Shown in pieces: positions 26,484 through 35,357 of a DNA stretch of 64,000 bases (its first letter is position 1; every line of letters begins with the position of its first letter). The notes beneath the pieces are model-generated. The model did not search any database. It saw only the letters and a list, made by a program, of their open reading frames with translations, and had not been told where the DNA came from. Source of the stretch: Cohaesibacter sp. ES.047 (GTDB lineage: Bacteria > Pseudomonadota > Alphaproteobacteria > Rhizobiales > Cohaesibacteraceae); NCBI RefSeq assembly GCF_900215505.1, contig NZ_LT907844.1, positions 3,240,001 to 3,304,000 on the forward strand, written 5' to 3'. The position numbers were made by a program, and so were the translations under genes.

Positions 26484-27485
26484 ATGAAACATTTCAACAA
26501 ACTTCTTGCCGGTGTGGCGCTCGTCGCCATGACCGCTACGGGTCCAGCATGGTCTGCAGACTATACCATGATCATGGCTCATACGCTGTCAGACACCGAA
26601 CATCCGATCTATCAGGCATTCCTGAAACTCAAGAGCGAGATCGAGGAAAAATCTGACGGTCGCATCGAAGTGATCGATCAGGGTGGTGGTGCTCTGGGTG
26701 GTGACCGCGAGATCATGGAATCGACCATGTTTGGCGATATCCAGTTCGGCCCGATGTCTACCTCTGGTGCAACCCAGTTCATCAAAGAACTGTCCGTCTT
26801 TGACATTCCTTACGTCATGCCTACCGATGATGCGGAACGTAAGGCTCTGGTCAACGACGGCCCGCTTGCCGAAGCAATTTCCAAGGCACTTGATGCCAAA
26901 GGACTGCGCTACGAAGGCATCATGAACGGTGGTTTCCGTAACCTGACAACTGCGAAAACCGAAGTTCATAGCCCAAAAGATATCGCTGATGCAGGCTTGC
27001 GCATCCGCGTTCAGGAAAACCCTGTTCACATCAAGATCTGGAAAGACCTCGGCGCAGCTCCGACCCCGATCTCGTTCCCGGAACTCTATGGAGCCCTGCA
27101 GCAGGGTGTTGTTGACGGTCAGGAAAACCCCTATGGCCATATTCTGTCCCAGCGCTTCTACGAAGTTCAGGGCTACTTGACCAATACCCGTCACATCTTC
27201 CTCGCCAACATTTCGATGATCAACAAAGGCTGGTACGAAAGCCTTCCTGATGATCTGAAAAAAGTTGTCGATGACGGTTTCAAAACTGCAACCGACTTCC
27301 AGTGGAAGGTTCAGGCAGAGCTGGAAGATTCCCAGCGTGCTGAATTGGCCAAGAATATGACCATCATCGATCTGACCCCGGAAGAGTTGAAGCAGTTTCA
27401 GGATAAAACCGCCGATGTTGCGAACTTGGTTCGCGAAACGGCTGGCGATGAAATCGTCGATACTCTGATGAACGAAATCAAATAA
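26484..27485 (+). CDS. dctP: TRAP transporter solute-binding protein DctP
   Basis: This 333-residue periplasmic receptor starts with a signal peptide (MKHFNKLLAGVALVAMTATG, cleavage after WSA). The DctP-family core is present: GALGGDREIMES, then GLRIRVQENP whose second arginine normally binds the ligand carboxylate, and GVVDGQENPYGHI. So the ligand is an acid. The family includes sialic-acid, uronate and keto-acid receptors. AGGGAG at 26471-26476 fixes the start. A strong hairpin follows the gene, as after tctC. In context I suggest an ulosonic acid such as Kdo as ligand; this needs direct testing. Confidence 0.92.
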   Translation: MKHFNKLLAGVALVAMTATGPAWSADYTMIMAHTLSDTEHPIYQAFLKLKSEIEEKSDGRIEVIDQGGGALGGDREIMESTMFGDIQFGPMSTSGATQFIKELSVFDIPYVMPTDDAERKALVNDGPLAEAISKALDAKGLRYEGIMNGGFRNLTTAKTEVHSPKDIADAGLRIRVQENPVHIKIWKDLGAAPTPISFPELYGALQQGVVDGQENPYGHILSQRFYEVQGYLTNTRHIFLANISMINKGWYESLPDDLKKVVDDGFKTATDFQWKVQAELEDSQRAELAKNMTIIDLTPEELKQFQDKTADVANLVRETAGDEIVDTLMNEIK

Positions 27486-27505
27486 GTTCCAACTCTCCCA
27501 AGAAG

Positions 27506-27540
27506 GGTTGTCGCCGGTTCCCCTCGGACTGGCGGCAACC
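27506..27540 (+). other. Stem-loop after dctP
   Basis: GGTTGTCGCCGG pairs over twelve positions with CTGGCGGCAACC if two G-U pairs are allowed. There is no T-run. It probably protects the 3' end of the binding-protein message. Confidence 0.5.
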
Positions 27541-27614
27541 ACCTGCGGCGATCATCTCGATCCTGTGCCGCAGAATGAATGCTTCTGCAAATTATCCGCC
27601 TGAAAAGTGAGCTT

Positions 27615-29237
27615 ATGACAGATAAAAAAACGTCGTATCTGGTCGCAAGTGGTGACTTGCGCCCAAGCGCGAACGAAACCTGTTGGCCTGCGCAAGCTGA
27701 AATGGAAGCGAAGCTGACCAAGGTAATCGAAACCCTTGGCGGCTCCGTTACGAGAGCCCATCCCTACAAGGAAGACCTCAAACATGGCTTCATTGCGAGC
27801 CAGAAGGAAGGGCTTGAAGTTTTCGCCAATCTGGATCGCAAGGCGCCGCTGATCGTCGCTGAAGCTGTCTGGCAATATTCCCAGCACCTGCTGGCCGGTC
27901 TGATCGCCCATGAAGGCCCGATCCTGACAGTAGGCAACTGGTCTCCGACCTATCCCGGTTTGGTTGGCCTGCTCAACCTGAACGGCTCGCTGACCAAAGC
28001 TGGCGTGAAATATTCCTCGCTCTGGAGTGTCGACTTCGAGGACGAGTGGTTTATCGAACGCCTCGGTGAATGGCTGAAAACCGGATCCGTCTCCCACGAT
28101 ACCAGCCACGTCACCGCCTACACGCCTTCCGCAAACCAAAAGGCTGTGTCTCTGGCCAAGGATATTGCAGGCGATCTGCGCGAAAAACGCTCCATCATGG
28201 GCATTTTCGATGAAGGCTGCATGGGCATGTATAATGCCATCATTCCCGATGAAATGCTGTTCCCCCTCGGCATCTTCAAGGAACGCCTGTCCCAATCCGC
28301 GCTCTATTACGCCACCACGCAGGTCTCCGATGAAGACGCACGCGAAGCCTATGACTGGCTCGTCAAGAGCGGCATCACCTTCCATTATGGCAAGGACGGT
28401 GCGACGGATCTCATCGAAGAGCAGGTGCTGCTGCAGTGCAAAATGTACATTGCCGCGGTCCGCATTGCTGAAGACTTCGGCTGTGAGACTATCGGCATCC
28501 AGTATCAGCAGGGCCTGAAAGACCTTCTGCCTGCCTCCGACCTTGTCGAAGGCCTCCTCAACAATGATGAACGCCCGCCGGTCAAGAATGCCAAAGGCGA
28601 GGTCATTCGCGATGGACAAGCTGTTGTGCATTTCAACGAAGTGGATGAGTGCGCCGGTCTTGATGCCCTGATGACCAATCGTATTCATCGTGCGCTCGGC
28701 CAGCCAGTGGAGACCACGCTGCACGATCTGCGCTGGGGTGACTTTGATCAGTCGGGCACGACGGACGAGTATGTCTGGGTGTTCGAGATTTCTGGAGCTG
28801 CTCCGGCAGCCCATCATGGCGGGTACAGCATGAGTTCCTCCATGCGGCAACCCGCCATGTTCTTTCCCGCAGGTGGCGGCACCTTGCGCGGTATCGCCAA
28901 GCCCGGCGAAATCGTTTGGTCGCGCATCTTCGTTGAAGATGGCAAGCTGAAAATGGACCTTGGCCGCGGTAAGGCGATCTCGTTGCCTGAAGAAGAAACC
29001 GAGCGTCGCTGGACCCAGACGGACTATGCCTGGCCCATGATGCATGGCGTTCTTTACGGCGTTACCCGTGACCAGATGATGGCGCGCCATAAGGCCAACC
29101 ACATTCAGGTGGTCTACGCAACCGATGCCGATGCTGCCGATCAGGCCATGGCAACCAAAGCCGCGCTTGCAAGCGAACTCGGCATGGAAGTCAGCCTTTG
29201 CGGAACCGCCGCTGATGGCGGACCGCTCAAGTCCTGA
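27615..29237 (+). CDS. L-fucose/D-arabinose isomerase-family protein
   Basis: This 540-residue protein resembles the L-fucose isomerase superfamily, which interconverts aldoses and ketoses (L-fucose to L-fuculose, D-arabinose to D-ribulose) using a metal. The C-terminal part shows [17 protein letters not shown] and then KANHIQVVY. These parallel the E. coli FucI segment around the metal-binding His of its ANHG motif. [10 protein letters not shown] (near 195-204) is a likely acidic active-site segment in the middle domain. It is followed by an FGGY pentulose kinase. The pair would convert D-arabinose to D-ribulose and then D-ribulose 5-phosphate. The family call is fairly secure; the substrate is inference. 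The ribosome-binding site is weak. Confidence 0.72.
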   Translation: MTDKKTSYLVASGDLRPSANETCWPAQAEMEAKLTKVIETLGGSVTRAHPYKEDLKHGFIASQKEGLEVFANLDRKAPLIVAEAVWQYSQHLLAGLIAHEGPILTVGNWSPTYPGLVGLLNLNGSLTKAGVKYSSLWSVDFEDEWFIERLGEWLKTGSVSHDTSHVTAYTPSANQKAVSLAKDIAGDLREKRSIMGIFDEGCMGMYNAIIPDEMLFPLGIFKERLSQSALYYATTQVSDEDAREAYDWLVKSGITFHYGKDGATDLIEEQVLLQCKMYIAAVRIAEDFGCETIGIQYQQGLKDLLPASDLVEGLLNNDERPPVKNAKGEVIRDGQAVVHFNEVDECAGLDALMTNRIHRALGQPVETTLHDLRWGDFDQSGTTDEYVWVFEISGAAPAAHHGGYSMSSSMRQPAMFFPAGGGTLRGIAKPGEIVWSRIFVEDGKLKMDLGRGKAISLPEEETERRWTQTDYAWPMMHGVLYGVTRDQMMARHKANHIQVVYATDADAADQAMATKAALASELGMEVSLCGTAADGGPLKS

Positions 29238-29269
29238 TCTGCCCTTAAGAGGGTTGTTTAATAAAATCA

Positions 29270-29298
29270 GGCGCTGCCGACCCAAGGTTGGCAGTGCC
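29270..29298 (+). other. Stem-loop between isomerase and kinase
   Basis: GGCGCTGCCGACC and GGTTGGCAGTGCC pair over thirteen positions (two G-U pairs) around a three-base loop. No T-run. It is probably an mRNA stability or processing element. Confidence 0.45.
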
Positions 29299-29404
29299 AT
29301 CGCATGGGAATTTCGTTAAGCACAAATTCCACGGTTCTTACACAGACAGATTTTCGAAATCGAAAGCGCGGAAGGGGAGCCATCTCATTCCGTAAAGTGG
29401 AGAC

Positions 29405-31039
29405 ATGAGCGTGAGCAATTATTTCATCGGCATTGACGTAGGAACCGGCAGCGCACGCGCCGGCCTATTTGACGAGAGCGGAACGCTGCTTGGTGTTGCG
29501 AAAAAAGACATCCAGACCTGGCGCGAAGACGGGCATATCGTCGAGCAGTCCTCTGAAAATATCTGGCAGTCAATCTGCTATTGCACACGCAAGGTCCTTG
29601 CTGATGCCGGCATAAAGGATCCCTCTGAGGTCAAGGGCGTTGGCTTTGATGCCACCTGTTCTCTGGTGGTGCTCGATTCCCAAGGCACGCCGCTCCCCGT
29701 GGGGCCGTCTGATGATCCCGAGCGCAATATCATCGTCTGGATGGATCATCGTGCGATCAAAGAGGCGCACCGCATCAATTGCGGCCACTACGAAGTTCTC
29801 AATTATGTCGGCGGCACCATTTCACCTGAAATGGAAACGCCCAAATTGCTCTGGCTCAAAGAACACAAGCCAGATGTCTTCTCGGCAGCGGGGCATTTCT
29901 TTGATCTTGCAGATTTCCTGTCATGGCGCTCCACCGGCTCGACCGCCCGCTCGGTATGCACGGTCACCTGCAAATGGACCTATATGGCCCATGAGAAGAA
30001 GTGGGATGCGGACTATTTCCATTCCATCGGTCTGGGTGACCTGACCAACAAAAATTTTGCCCGTATCGGCAGCGAGATTGTCGATATCGCAACGCCTCTT
30101 GGCAATGGGTTGACCGAAAAGTCGGCCGACGAATTGGGGCTTAGTGCCGGTACGCCGGTCGGGGCCTCTCTCATTGATGCCCACAGCGGTGGCGTGGGAA
30201 CCTTTGCCGGTCGTCTGCCCGACGGCACGACCCTTGAACCGGAGAAACAGATGTCCCTGATCATGGGGACATCAGCTTGCGCGATGGCTTTGGCCAAGGA
30301 CGCGACCTTCGTTGACGGCGTCTGGGGGCCCTATCATGGTGCCATGGTGCCGGGATACTGGCTGCTCGAAGGGGGGCAGTCGGCTTATGGCGCGGCCCTC
30401 GATCACCTGATTACGCTCCATCCGGCCTATGCCGAGGTGAAAGCGGCCGCAGGCGACAAGCCGATCCTCGTGCATCTTGAAGAACAGGCTCTCAAACTCG
30501 CAGGCTCCATGGATAAGGTGGCTTGGCTGGCTCAGGATCTTCAGGTCGTGCCCGAGTTTCTTGGCAACCGCGCTCCCTATGCCGACCCTGAAGCGACCGG
30601 CGTGATTTCTGGTCTCACACTTGATGCATCGGCCAATGGCCTTGTCAGGCTCTACGTCGCGGGTCTTTGTGGCCTTTGCTATGGCACGCGCCAGATCGTT
30701 GAAGCGCTCAGCAAGTCTGGCGTCGAGATTGATACGCTGGTGCTCAGTGGCGGTGCAGCGCAGAGCAGTCTCTTCCGCCGCATTCTTGCCGACACAACCG
30801 GCCTCAAGATCGCACTTCCCGAGACGGCCGAGCCCGTTCTCCTCGGTGGTGCCATCGTGGGTGCTGTTGCTGCAGGAACGTTCAAGGATCTTGTCGAGGC
30901 GGGCCAGACCATGTCGCGGATCAAGGACCTCGTTGAACCCGACACCGGCGACGTGATGCAATTGCACAACGCCAAGTTCGAAGCTTTCGGCTTGCTGCAG
31001 TCAGCTGACCGCAAGATCCGTGGGCTGGTGAAAAAGTAG
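29405..31039 (+). CDS. FGGY-family pentulose kinase
   Basis: This 544-residue kinase has the actin-like ATPase fold. The N-terminal phosphate motif is FIGIDVGTGSARAGLFD (about 7-23), followed by GVGFDATCSLVVLD and VWMDHRA, which are typical of the FGGY pentulose (ribulose) kinase subgroup. The FGGY signature region GLVRLYVAGLCGLCYGTRQI and the adenosine motif VLSGGAAQSSLFRR are in the second half. Family members of this length phosphorylate D-ribulose or L-ribulose. Placed after a FucI-like isomerase, it most probably makes D-ribulose 5-phosphate for the pentose phosphate pathway. GTGGAGA precedes the ATG. Confidence 0.88.
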   Translation: MSVSNYFIGIDVGTGSARAGLFDESGTLLGVAKKDIQTWREDGHIVEQSSENIWQSICYCTRKVLADAGIKDPSEVKGVGFDATCSLVVLDSQGTPLPVGPSDDPERNIIVWMDHRAIKEAHRINCGHYEVLNYVGGTISPEMETPKLLWLKEHKPDVFSAAGHFFDLADFLSWRSTGSTARSVCTVTCKWTYMAHEKKWDADYFHSIGLGDLTNKNFARIGSEIVDIATPLGNGLTEKSADELGLSAGTPVGASLIDAHSGGVGTFAGRLPDGTTLEPEKQMSLIMGTSACAMALAKDATFVDGVWGPYHGAMVPGYWLLEGGQSAYGAALDHLITLHPAYAEVKAAAGDKPILVHLEEQALKLAGSMDKVAWLAQDLQVVPEFLGNRAPYADPEATGVISGLTLDASANGLVRLYVAGLCGLCYGTRQIVEALSKSGVEIDTLVLSGGAAQSSLFRRILADTTGLKIALPETAEPVLLGGAIVGAVAAGTFKDLVEAGQTMSRIKDLVEPDTGDVMQLHNAKFEAFGLLQSADRKIRGLVKK

Positions 31040-31054
31040 ATTTGGTGAGCGTGT

Positions 31055-31121
31055 CCCGCTCCTCTGGTTGAGATCAGAGGAGCGGGGCAAACTGATTGGA
31101 TCGGCCCGGAAGGAGGGCCGA
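31055..31121. terminator. Tandem hairpins between convergent genes
   Basis: CCCGCTCCTCTG (31055-31066) and CAGAGGAGCGGG (31075-31086) form a perfect twelve-pair stem. TCGGCCC and GGGCCGA (31101-31121) form a second, seven-pair stem. They lie between the converging kinase and phosphatase genes and probably act as bidirectional terminators, though T-runs are lacking. Confidence 0.6.
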
Positions 31122-31153
31122 AACAATATGCCGTCGGGTGGAGGCTGGCGGTT

Positions 31154-31759
31154 TCAGGAGAGTGTTTTGGAATTCCAGACTTTGACCACGCCGTCTTCTA
31201 TCAGGCAAATATGCCCTGTGCCGACCTTGGCATCAGATGCCGAAATGCCATATCGCGGGGCGACCAGCCTCAGTATGCCGTTGCTGGTGACGATCACGGC
31301 GACCGCATCCAGTCCATATCGGCCCTCAATCGAGACCATCATGGCGTTCCAGTTGGACTGAATGACCTCTGCCCCCGGCAGCCATCCCAACCCTTCCGGC
31401 CAGACACTGTCTTTTTGCCATGCGTCTATCGCTGCGTCTCCGAATTCGGCGCGAATGTCCTCGTTGCTCTTGCCTTCCCAGTCGCCATAATCGATTTCCT
31501 TCAGGGCATCGGTAATCTCAATCGGTACGTCGGACCATCCGGCATGCTTGGACGCGATATCCGTGGTTTGGATGGTGCGCTTCAGCGGGCCGCAACAGAT
31601 CACCGATGGCTTGAGGCCACTTTGCTTAAGTGCCTCGCCAACAGCTGCCGCCTGTTCCTTGCCTTTCTCGACAAGATCAAGATCGCTGCGCGCACCGACC
31701 CAGACGACCTTGTCCTCGGGACCGAACGTGTTGCCGTGTCTGACAAGAATCACCTTCAT
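31154..31759 (-). CDS. Histidine phosphatase-family protein, altered site
   Basis: This 201-residue protein belongs to the histidine phosphatase (phosphoglycerate mutase-like) superfamily. The N-terminal LVRHGNT keeps the phospho-accepting His, and CCGPLKRTIQTT and EIDYGDWEGKS are typical. The second catalytic His, normally in a VSHGG-like motif, is replaced: the segment reads VTSNGIL (near 157). Activity may thus be low or different. The ATG overlaps the stop of the KdsB-like gene (ATGA), so the two are coupled. A small-molecule phosphatase acting with the cytidylyltransferase is a reasonable guess only. Confidence 0.8.
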   Translation of the reverse strand: MKVILVRHGNTFGPEDKVVWVGARSDLDLVEKGKEQAAAVGEALKQSGLKPSVICCGPLKRTIQTTDIASKHAGWSDVPIEITDALKEIDYGDWEGKSNEDIRAEFGDAAIDAWQKDSVWPEGLGWLPGAEVIQSNWNAMMVSIEGRYGLDAVAVIVTSNGILRLVAPRYGISASDAKVGTGHICLIEDGVVKVWNSKTLS

Positions 31760-32550
31760 GCCTTGCTCCCTTCAACCAGTTCGCCTTCGCGGCGGATGAT
31801 CTCTTCGGCGATTGTGATGTCTTCTGCGGCATCAACAGACGCATGGGTGCGCCCGCGATAGTCGACAATGACCACGCGCACCGTCATGCCAGCTTCAAGG
31901 GCGCGCAGCTGTTCCAAACCTTCAGTTTGTTCAAGCGGAGAGGGGGGCAGGGACACATAGCGTTTGAGCGCCGGGACCCGATAGCCATAAAGCCCGATGT
32001 GGCGATAGACAGACGCAAAGCCCTGACTTCTGAAATAGGGCAGGATGGTTTTGGAGAAATAGAGCGCATTCTGTTTGGCATCGAACACCACGGTCGTGCC
32101 GCTTGCAGGATTGACCTTTTTGCTCTCGCGCAGCGCTTCGAGCGCCTCGGCAGTGAGCTTTGTTGCCGGGGTGACGAGATCGAAATCACCTTCGGCCTTC
32201 TCGAATTCGTCAATCATCGACTGCAGCACCCACGGCGGGGTCAGGACCGCATCGCCCTGAAAGTTGATCACGGCGTCCGCTTCGATGTTGGCCGCTTCGA
32301 TGGTCGCAAACGTCCGCTCCGTTCCGTTGCGGCAAGATTCTGGTGTCAGGACGGCTTCCGCTCCGAACGTCTTGGCATGGTCGACAACACGCTGATCCTC
32401 GGTGCTGATAACGACGCGGGAGCACCCGGTCGTCGCATTCGCAATGCGCCAGACACGTTCGAGCATGCTCAAGCCGAGAATGCCGAGCATCGGCTTGCCG
32501 GGCAGGCGGCTTGAACCATAGCGGGCTGGGATAATGATTGCAGTCGACAT
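31756..32550 (-). CDS. KdsB-like cytidylyltransferase
   Basis: This 264-residue protein resembles 3-deoxy-manno-octulosonate cytidylyltransferase, which makes CMP-Kdo from Kdo and CTP. The nucleotide loop IIPARYGSSRLPGKPM and VISTEDQRVVDHAKTFGAE are typical, as is VDAAEDI near the C-terminus. Two motifs deviate: the SGTDR region reads CRNGTERT, and the VQGDEP motif reads NFQGDAVLTP. So it may be a paralogue using a related keto-deoxy sugar acid rather than the lipopolysaccharide enzyme. Its location beside NAL lyases and a TRAP importer supports ulosonic-acid metabolism. It is coupled to the phosphatase-like gene downstream. Confidence 0.78.
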   Translation of the reverse strand: MSTAIIIPARYGSSRLPGKPMLGILGLSMLERVWRIANATTGCSRVVISTEDQRVVDHAKTFGAEAVLTPESCRNGTERTFATIEAANIEADAVINFQGDAVLTPPWVLQSMIDEFEKAEGDFDLVTPATKLTAEALEALRESKKVNPASGTTVVFDAKQNALYFSKTILPYFRSQGFASVYRHIGLYGYRVPALKRYVSLPPSPLEQTEGLEQLRALEAGMTVRVVIVDYRGRTHASVDAAEDITIAEEIIRREGELVEGSKA

Positions 32551-32715
32551 CAGGCGTTCCTCCGGTTCGGACCTGTCGTTGTTTTACGAACTGAGGCCAT
32601 GAATGGCCAGAGAGCGGCAAAAACAATTCTGTCTTTGTGAACAGCTGGGGGCCAGATTGTGCCGTGTCTCATCTTACCGGAGCCGGACCGCGCCTGTTCC
32701 TGCCAGTGGATCGCC

Positions 32716-33747
32716 TCAGCCAGCATCCGCATGTTGGCTGCGAGAGGAAAGCCGCACGAGTCTTGTATCGATGATCTGTGGCTCGATATCCATTTCTAGT
32801 TTGTCCATTTGCGATTTCAATTGCGCGAAAATGGACTGGGCCAGTCCCTCTTCATTCTGCTTGATCGCGAAGACGAGATTGGGCAAAAACTCCAGCAAGC
32901 CGTCATAGTCGAACGTGCCGATGACAAGATCGGACGGAACCTGACCCAGCTGTGACTTGAGCTGATCCAGAACACCTTCCAAGACCAGAAGAGACGAGCA
33001 GAGAATGGCTGGCGGCAGCTCCTGATTGTCTGCGAGCAGCATCGCACCAAGTTCCTTGCCTGCTTCGATGCTGTCGTCCGAAACTGACAGGACCACGGCA
33101 TCTTCATCGCTCAAGCCTGCTTCACGCGCCGTTTCGCGAAAACCGGCGATACGATACTCGATACTTGGATTTTCCGGATGACCGCACAGGAGCGCAATGC
33201 GCGAGCAGCCATGCTCGGCTATGCGCTTGGTGATCATACGGGCGCTCTCGGAATGATTGCTTGAGATAAAGGGGGCTGAAACGTCCGGATAGTAACGGTC
33301 GATTGCGACCAATGGTGTCTTTTTGGCCCGTTTCAGTCCTGCGGTAAAGCTTTTTTGAGAACAGGGGGCAATGATCAAACCGTCAACGCCGCGTCCCAGC
33401 ATGCTGTTGATGGCCTTGAGTTCCAGGTCAGGGTCTTCACCGCTCGACGTCGTGATCAGCACGAGATCCTCGGCGCGACACATAACCTCAAGATAGGCGA
33501 TGAGATTGGCAAAAAAGGTGTTGGCCAGATCCGGCACGACAAATCCGACCGTATAGCTGCGCTTCATTTTCAAATTGCGCGCCGTCTGGTTGATCGTATA
33601 GCCACCATGGTCGGCGACATATTGCTCAATGGTCTTCTGGGCCTGATCGCTGATGCGATAGGTCTTTGCCTGTCCTTTTAAAACCAGGGTGATTGTCGTT
33701 CTGGAATATCCTGTTGCAGCAGCGATTTCCGATATTGTTTTTGGCAT
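32716..33747 (-). CDS. LacI-family transcriptional regulator (2)
   Basis: This 343-residue regulator has an N-terminal helix-turn-helix (TISEIAAATGYSRTTITLVLKG, about 4-25), the linker segment GYTINQTARNLKMKRS, and an effector domain starting TVGFVVPDLANTFFANL. The N-terminus is more like the FruR/Cra side of the family. I use the ATG at 33747 because the family begins there. It lies 165 bases upstream of the KdsB-like gene on the same strand. A palindrome GGCCAT-GA-ATGGCC at 32595-32608 in that spacer could be its site, but this is weak. It could respond to a sugar or phosphosugar of the pathway. Confidence 0.88.
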   Translation of the reverse strand: MPKTISEIAAATGYSRTTITLVLKGQAKTYRISDQAQKTIEQYVADHGGYTINQTARNLKMKRSYTVGFVVPDLANTFFANLIAYLEVMCRAEDLVLITTSSGEDPDLELKAINSMLGRGVDGLIIAPCSQKSFTAGLKRAKKTPLVAIDRYYPDVSAPFISSNHSESARMITKRIAEHGCSRIALLCGHPENPSIEYRIAGFRETAREAGLSDEDAVVLSVSDDSIEAGKELGAMLLADNQELPPAILCSSLLVLEGVLDQLKSQLGQVPSDLVIGTFDYDGLLEFLPNLVFAIKQNEEGLAQSIFAQLKSQMDKLEMDIEPQIIDTRLVRLSSRSQHADAG

Positions 33748-34174
33748 GAGGTCCAATCGATCACAAAAGTGAGCTGAGAGCATCGAAGTCTATGACAACC
33801 TCGAAAAAGGTCAGGATAGAGCCGGTCCCTCGCAGGGTTCATTTCTGTCTTTTGGGCAAACCATGCAATTGGCCCATGAACGACAAGAAAGCTTCAAAGA
33901 TACAAGAAATATAGTGACTTATCTCCGCCGAGGCAATGAACAAAACTACGTGCTTCGTCAAGATGAGCGCATTTGTCTAGCCGTCACGACCCTTGAGAGC
34001 AAAGCAGGGAGGCATGGGTGAAAGGCTTGGCACATTCGGGCTGTCGACCGTCGATTTTTTGAAACCCCACGGGGGAACCAATTGCCACCTTCAAGGGTTC
34101 TTGTTGAAAGGGCAGTGGATGACTGCTTGTGTTTCACCAAGGCTGATATGCTGAAACGATTGCCAAAGGGACAA
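33748..34174. other. Intergenic region, lacI2 / exoD
   Basis: This divergent spacer of about 430 bases must contain both promoters. I see no clear palindrome, RNA gene or coding frame. Part of it (34082-34174) could extend the exoD frame upstream. Confidence 0.4.
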
Positions 34175-34777
34175 ATGTCTGACCAATCGACCAAGACCAC
34201 TGAGCAGGATGCTTCCGTCGTTTCCATTCTAGAACAGACGAATGAAGCGGCGAATGGAGAAAAGACGTCGGTCGGGGAGGCAATGGATACCCTCGGCGCA
34301 GAGTCCTATGTTGCGCTGATCCTCGTGCCTGCCTTGCTTGCGGTATCGCCTCTGAGCGGTATTCCGACAGCATCGTCTTTTCTGGGGATTACCATTGCGC
34401 TGGTGTCATTTCAGGCCCTGCTTGGGCGAGAACAATTCTGGTTTCCCGGATGGCTTCTGAGGCGCAAGGTGGATACGGAGAAATTCAGGTCCGCTATGAC
34501 ATCGCTGCAAAAGCCGGCGGGTTATATCGACCGATTCACCAAAAAACGCTTTTCGTTTCTGGTTCAACCACCGGCACGGACGCTGATGAAGCTGGTCTGT
34601 ATGCTCTGCGGGCTGACGATGCCATTTATGGAGCTGATTCCCTTCTCCTCATCGATCCTCGGGGCCGCAGTGAGCCTTCTTGCCACCGCTCTTATCGTTC
34701 GGGACGGGTTGCTGGCCGTGCTTGGTCTGCTGATTTTGAGCGGAGCTGCCGTCGCTGTGCTATTTCTATTTCTTTGA
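34175..34777 (+). CDS. exoD: ExoD-family membrane protein
   Basis: This 200-residue protein matches the ExoD family, inner-membrane proteins linked to exopolysaccharide synthesis and alkali tolerance in rhizobia. After a hydrophilic N-terminus it shows ALILVPALLAVSPLSGIPTASSFLGITIALVSFQ and GREQFWFPGWLL, the ExoD hallmark, then three hydrophobic segments near the C-terminus. Starts at 34148 or 34082 would lengthen the N-terminus; the ATG at 34175 has AAGGGA very close by. The family's molecular activity is not established. Confidence 0.85.
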   Translation: MSDQSTKTTEQDASVVSILEQTNEAANGEKTSVGEAMDTLGAESYVALILVPALLAVSPLSGIPTASSFLGITIALVSFQALLGREQFWFPGWLLRRKVDTEKFRSAMTSLQKPAGYIDRFTKKRFSFLVQPPARTLMKLVCMLCGLTMPFMELIPFSSSILGAAVSLLATALIVRDGLLAVLGLLILSGAAVAVLFLFL

Positions 34778-34879
34778 GCCAGGCCCGGCCGCTCGAGGAT
34801 AAGCGATGAGACCGTTTGCAGACTCAGGCGCCAATGGCAAAGAAGCTCGGCTTGCTTATTCAATTGAATGGAAGAGAAT

Positions 34880-34954
34880 TGGCTGGGGTGGTAGGATTCG
34901 AACCTACGATACACGATACCAAAAACCGATGCCTTACCACTTGGCCACACCCCA
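34880..34954 (-). tRNA. tRNA-Gln (TTG)
   Basis: Read on the minus strand, the gene starts TGGGGTG and ends CACCCCA-GCCA, giving a seven-pair acceptor stem with encoded CCA. The D arm GGCCAAGTGGTAAGGC, an anticodon loop TTTTGGT with anticodon TTG, and the T arm GGTTCGAATCC are all present. The anticodon stem has a weak terminal pair. Length is 75 bases. Confidence 0.95.
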
Positions 34955-35210
34955 GCAGGACAACAGGCAAATCAGCCCACGTCCAGAGTAGGCTTTCTAT
35001 ACATAACGGGATTGAGGGACGCAATGCCCGTTAGGCGTTTTTTTCACAAGGCAAAAGGGGCCTGTGAACCCGAAGTGCTCATGTCGTCAGGCTGAAGCCG
35101 GAAAGCTGGTGCAATAGGAAACGTGGAAATCTCAACCTCTTCATGGAATTGCACAGATTGGCCCTTGCCATCGGGCAAGGGGAAGGCTATAAGCGCCTCC
35201 ACCGAAGGTA

Positions 35211-35287
<77 letters not shown>

Positions 35288-35357
35288 AGGTACTTCCCCC
35301 AAAATGGAATATTTTTGTCCCGATGCCATTGTTCGCGATGCGCGTTGCATCCGCTGA

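Noticed and set aside
27552-29300. Long open frame (582 codons) on the minus strand
   Set aside because: It lies antisense to the isomerase gene. Its sequence shows no family features, while the plus strand has clear isomerase-like motifs.
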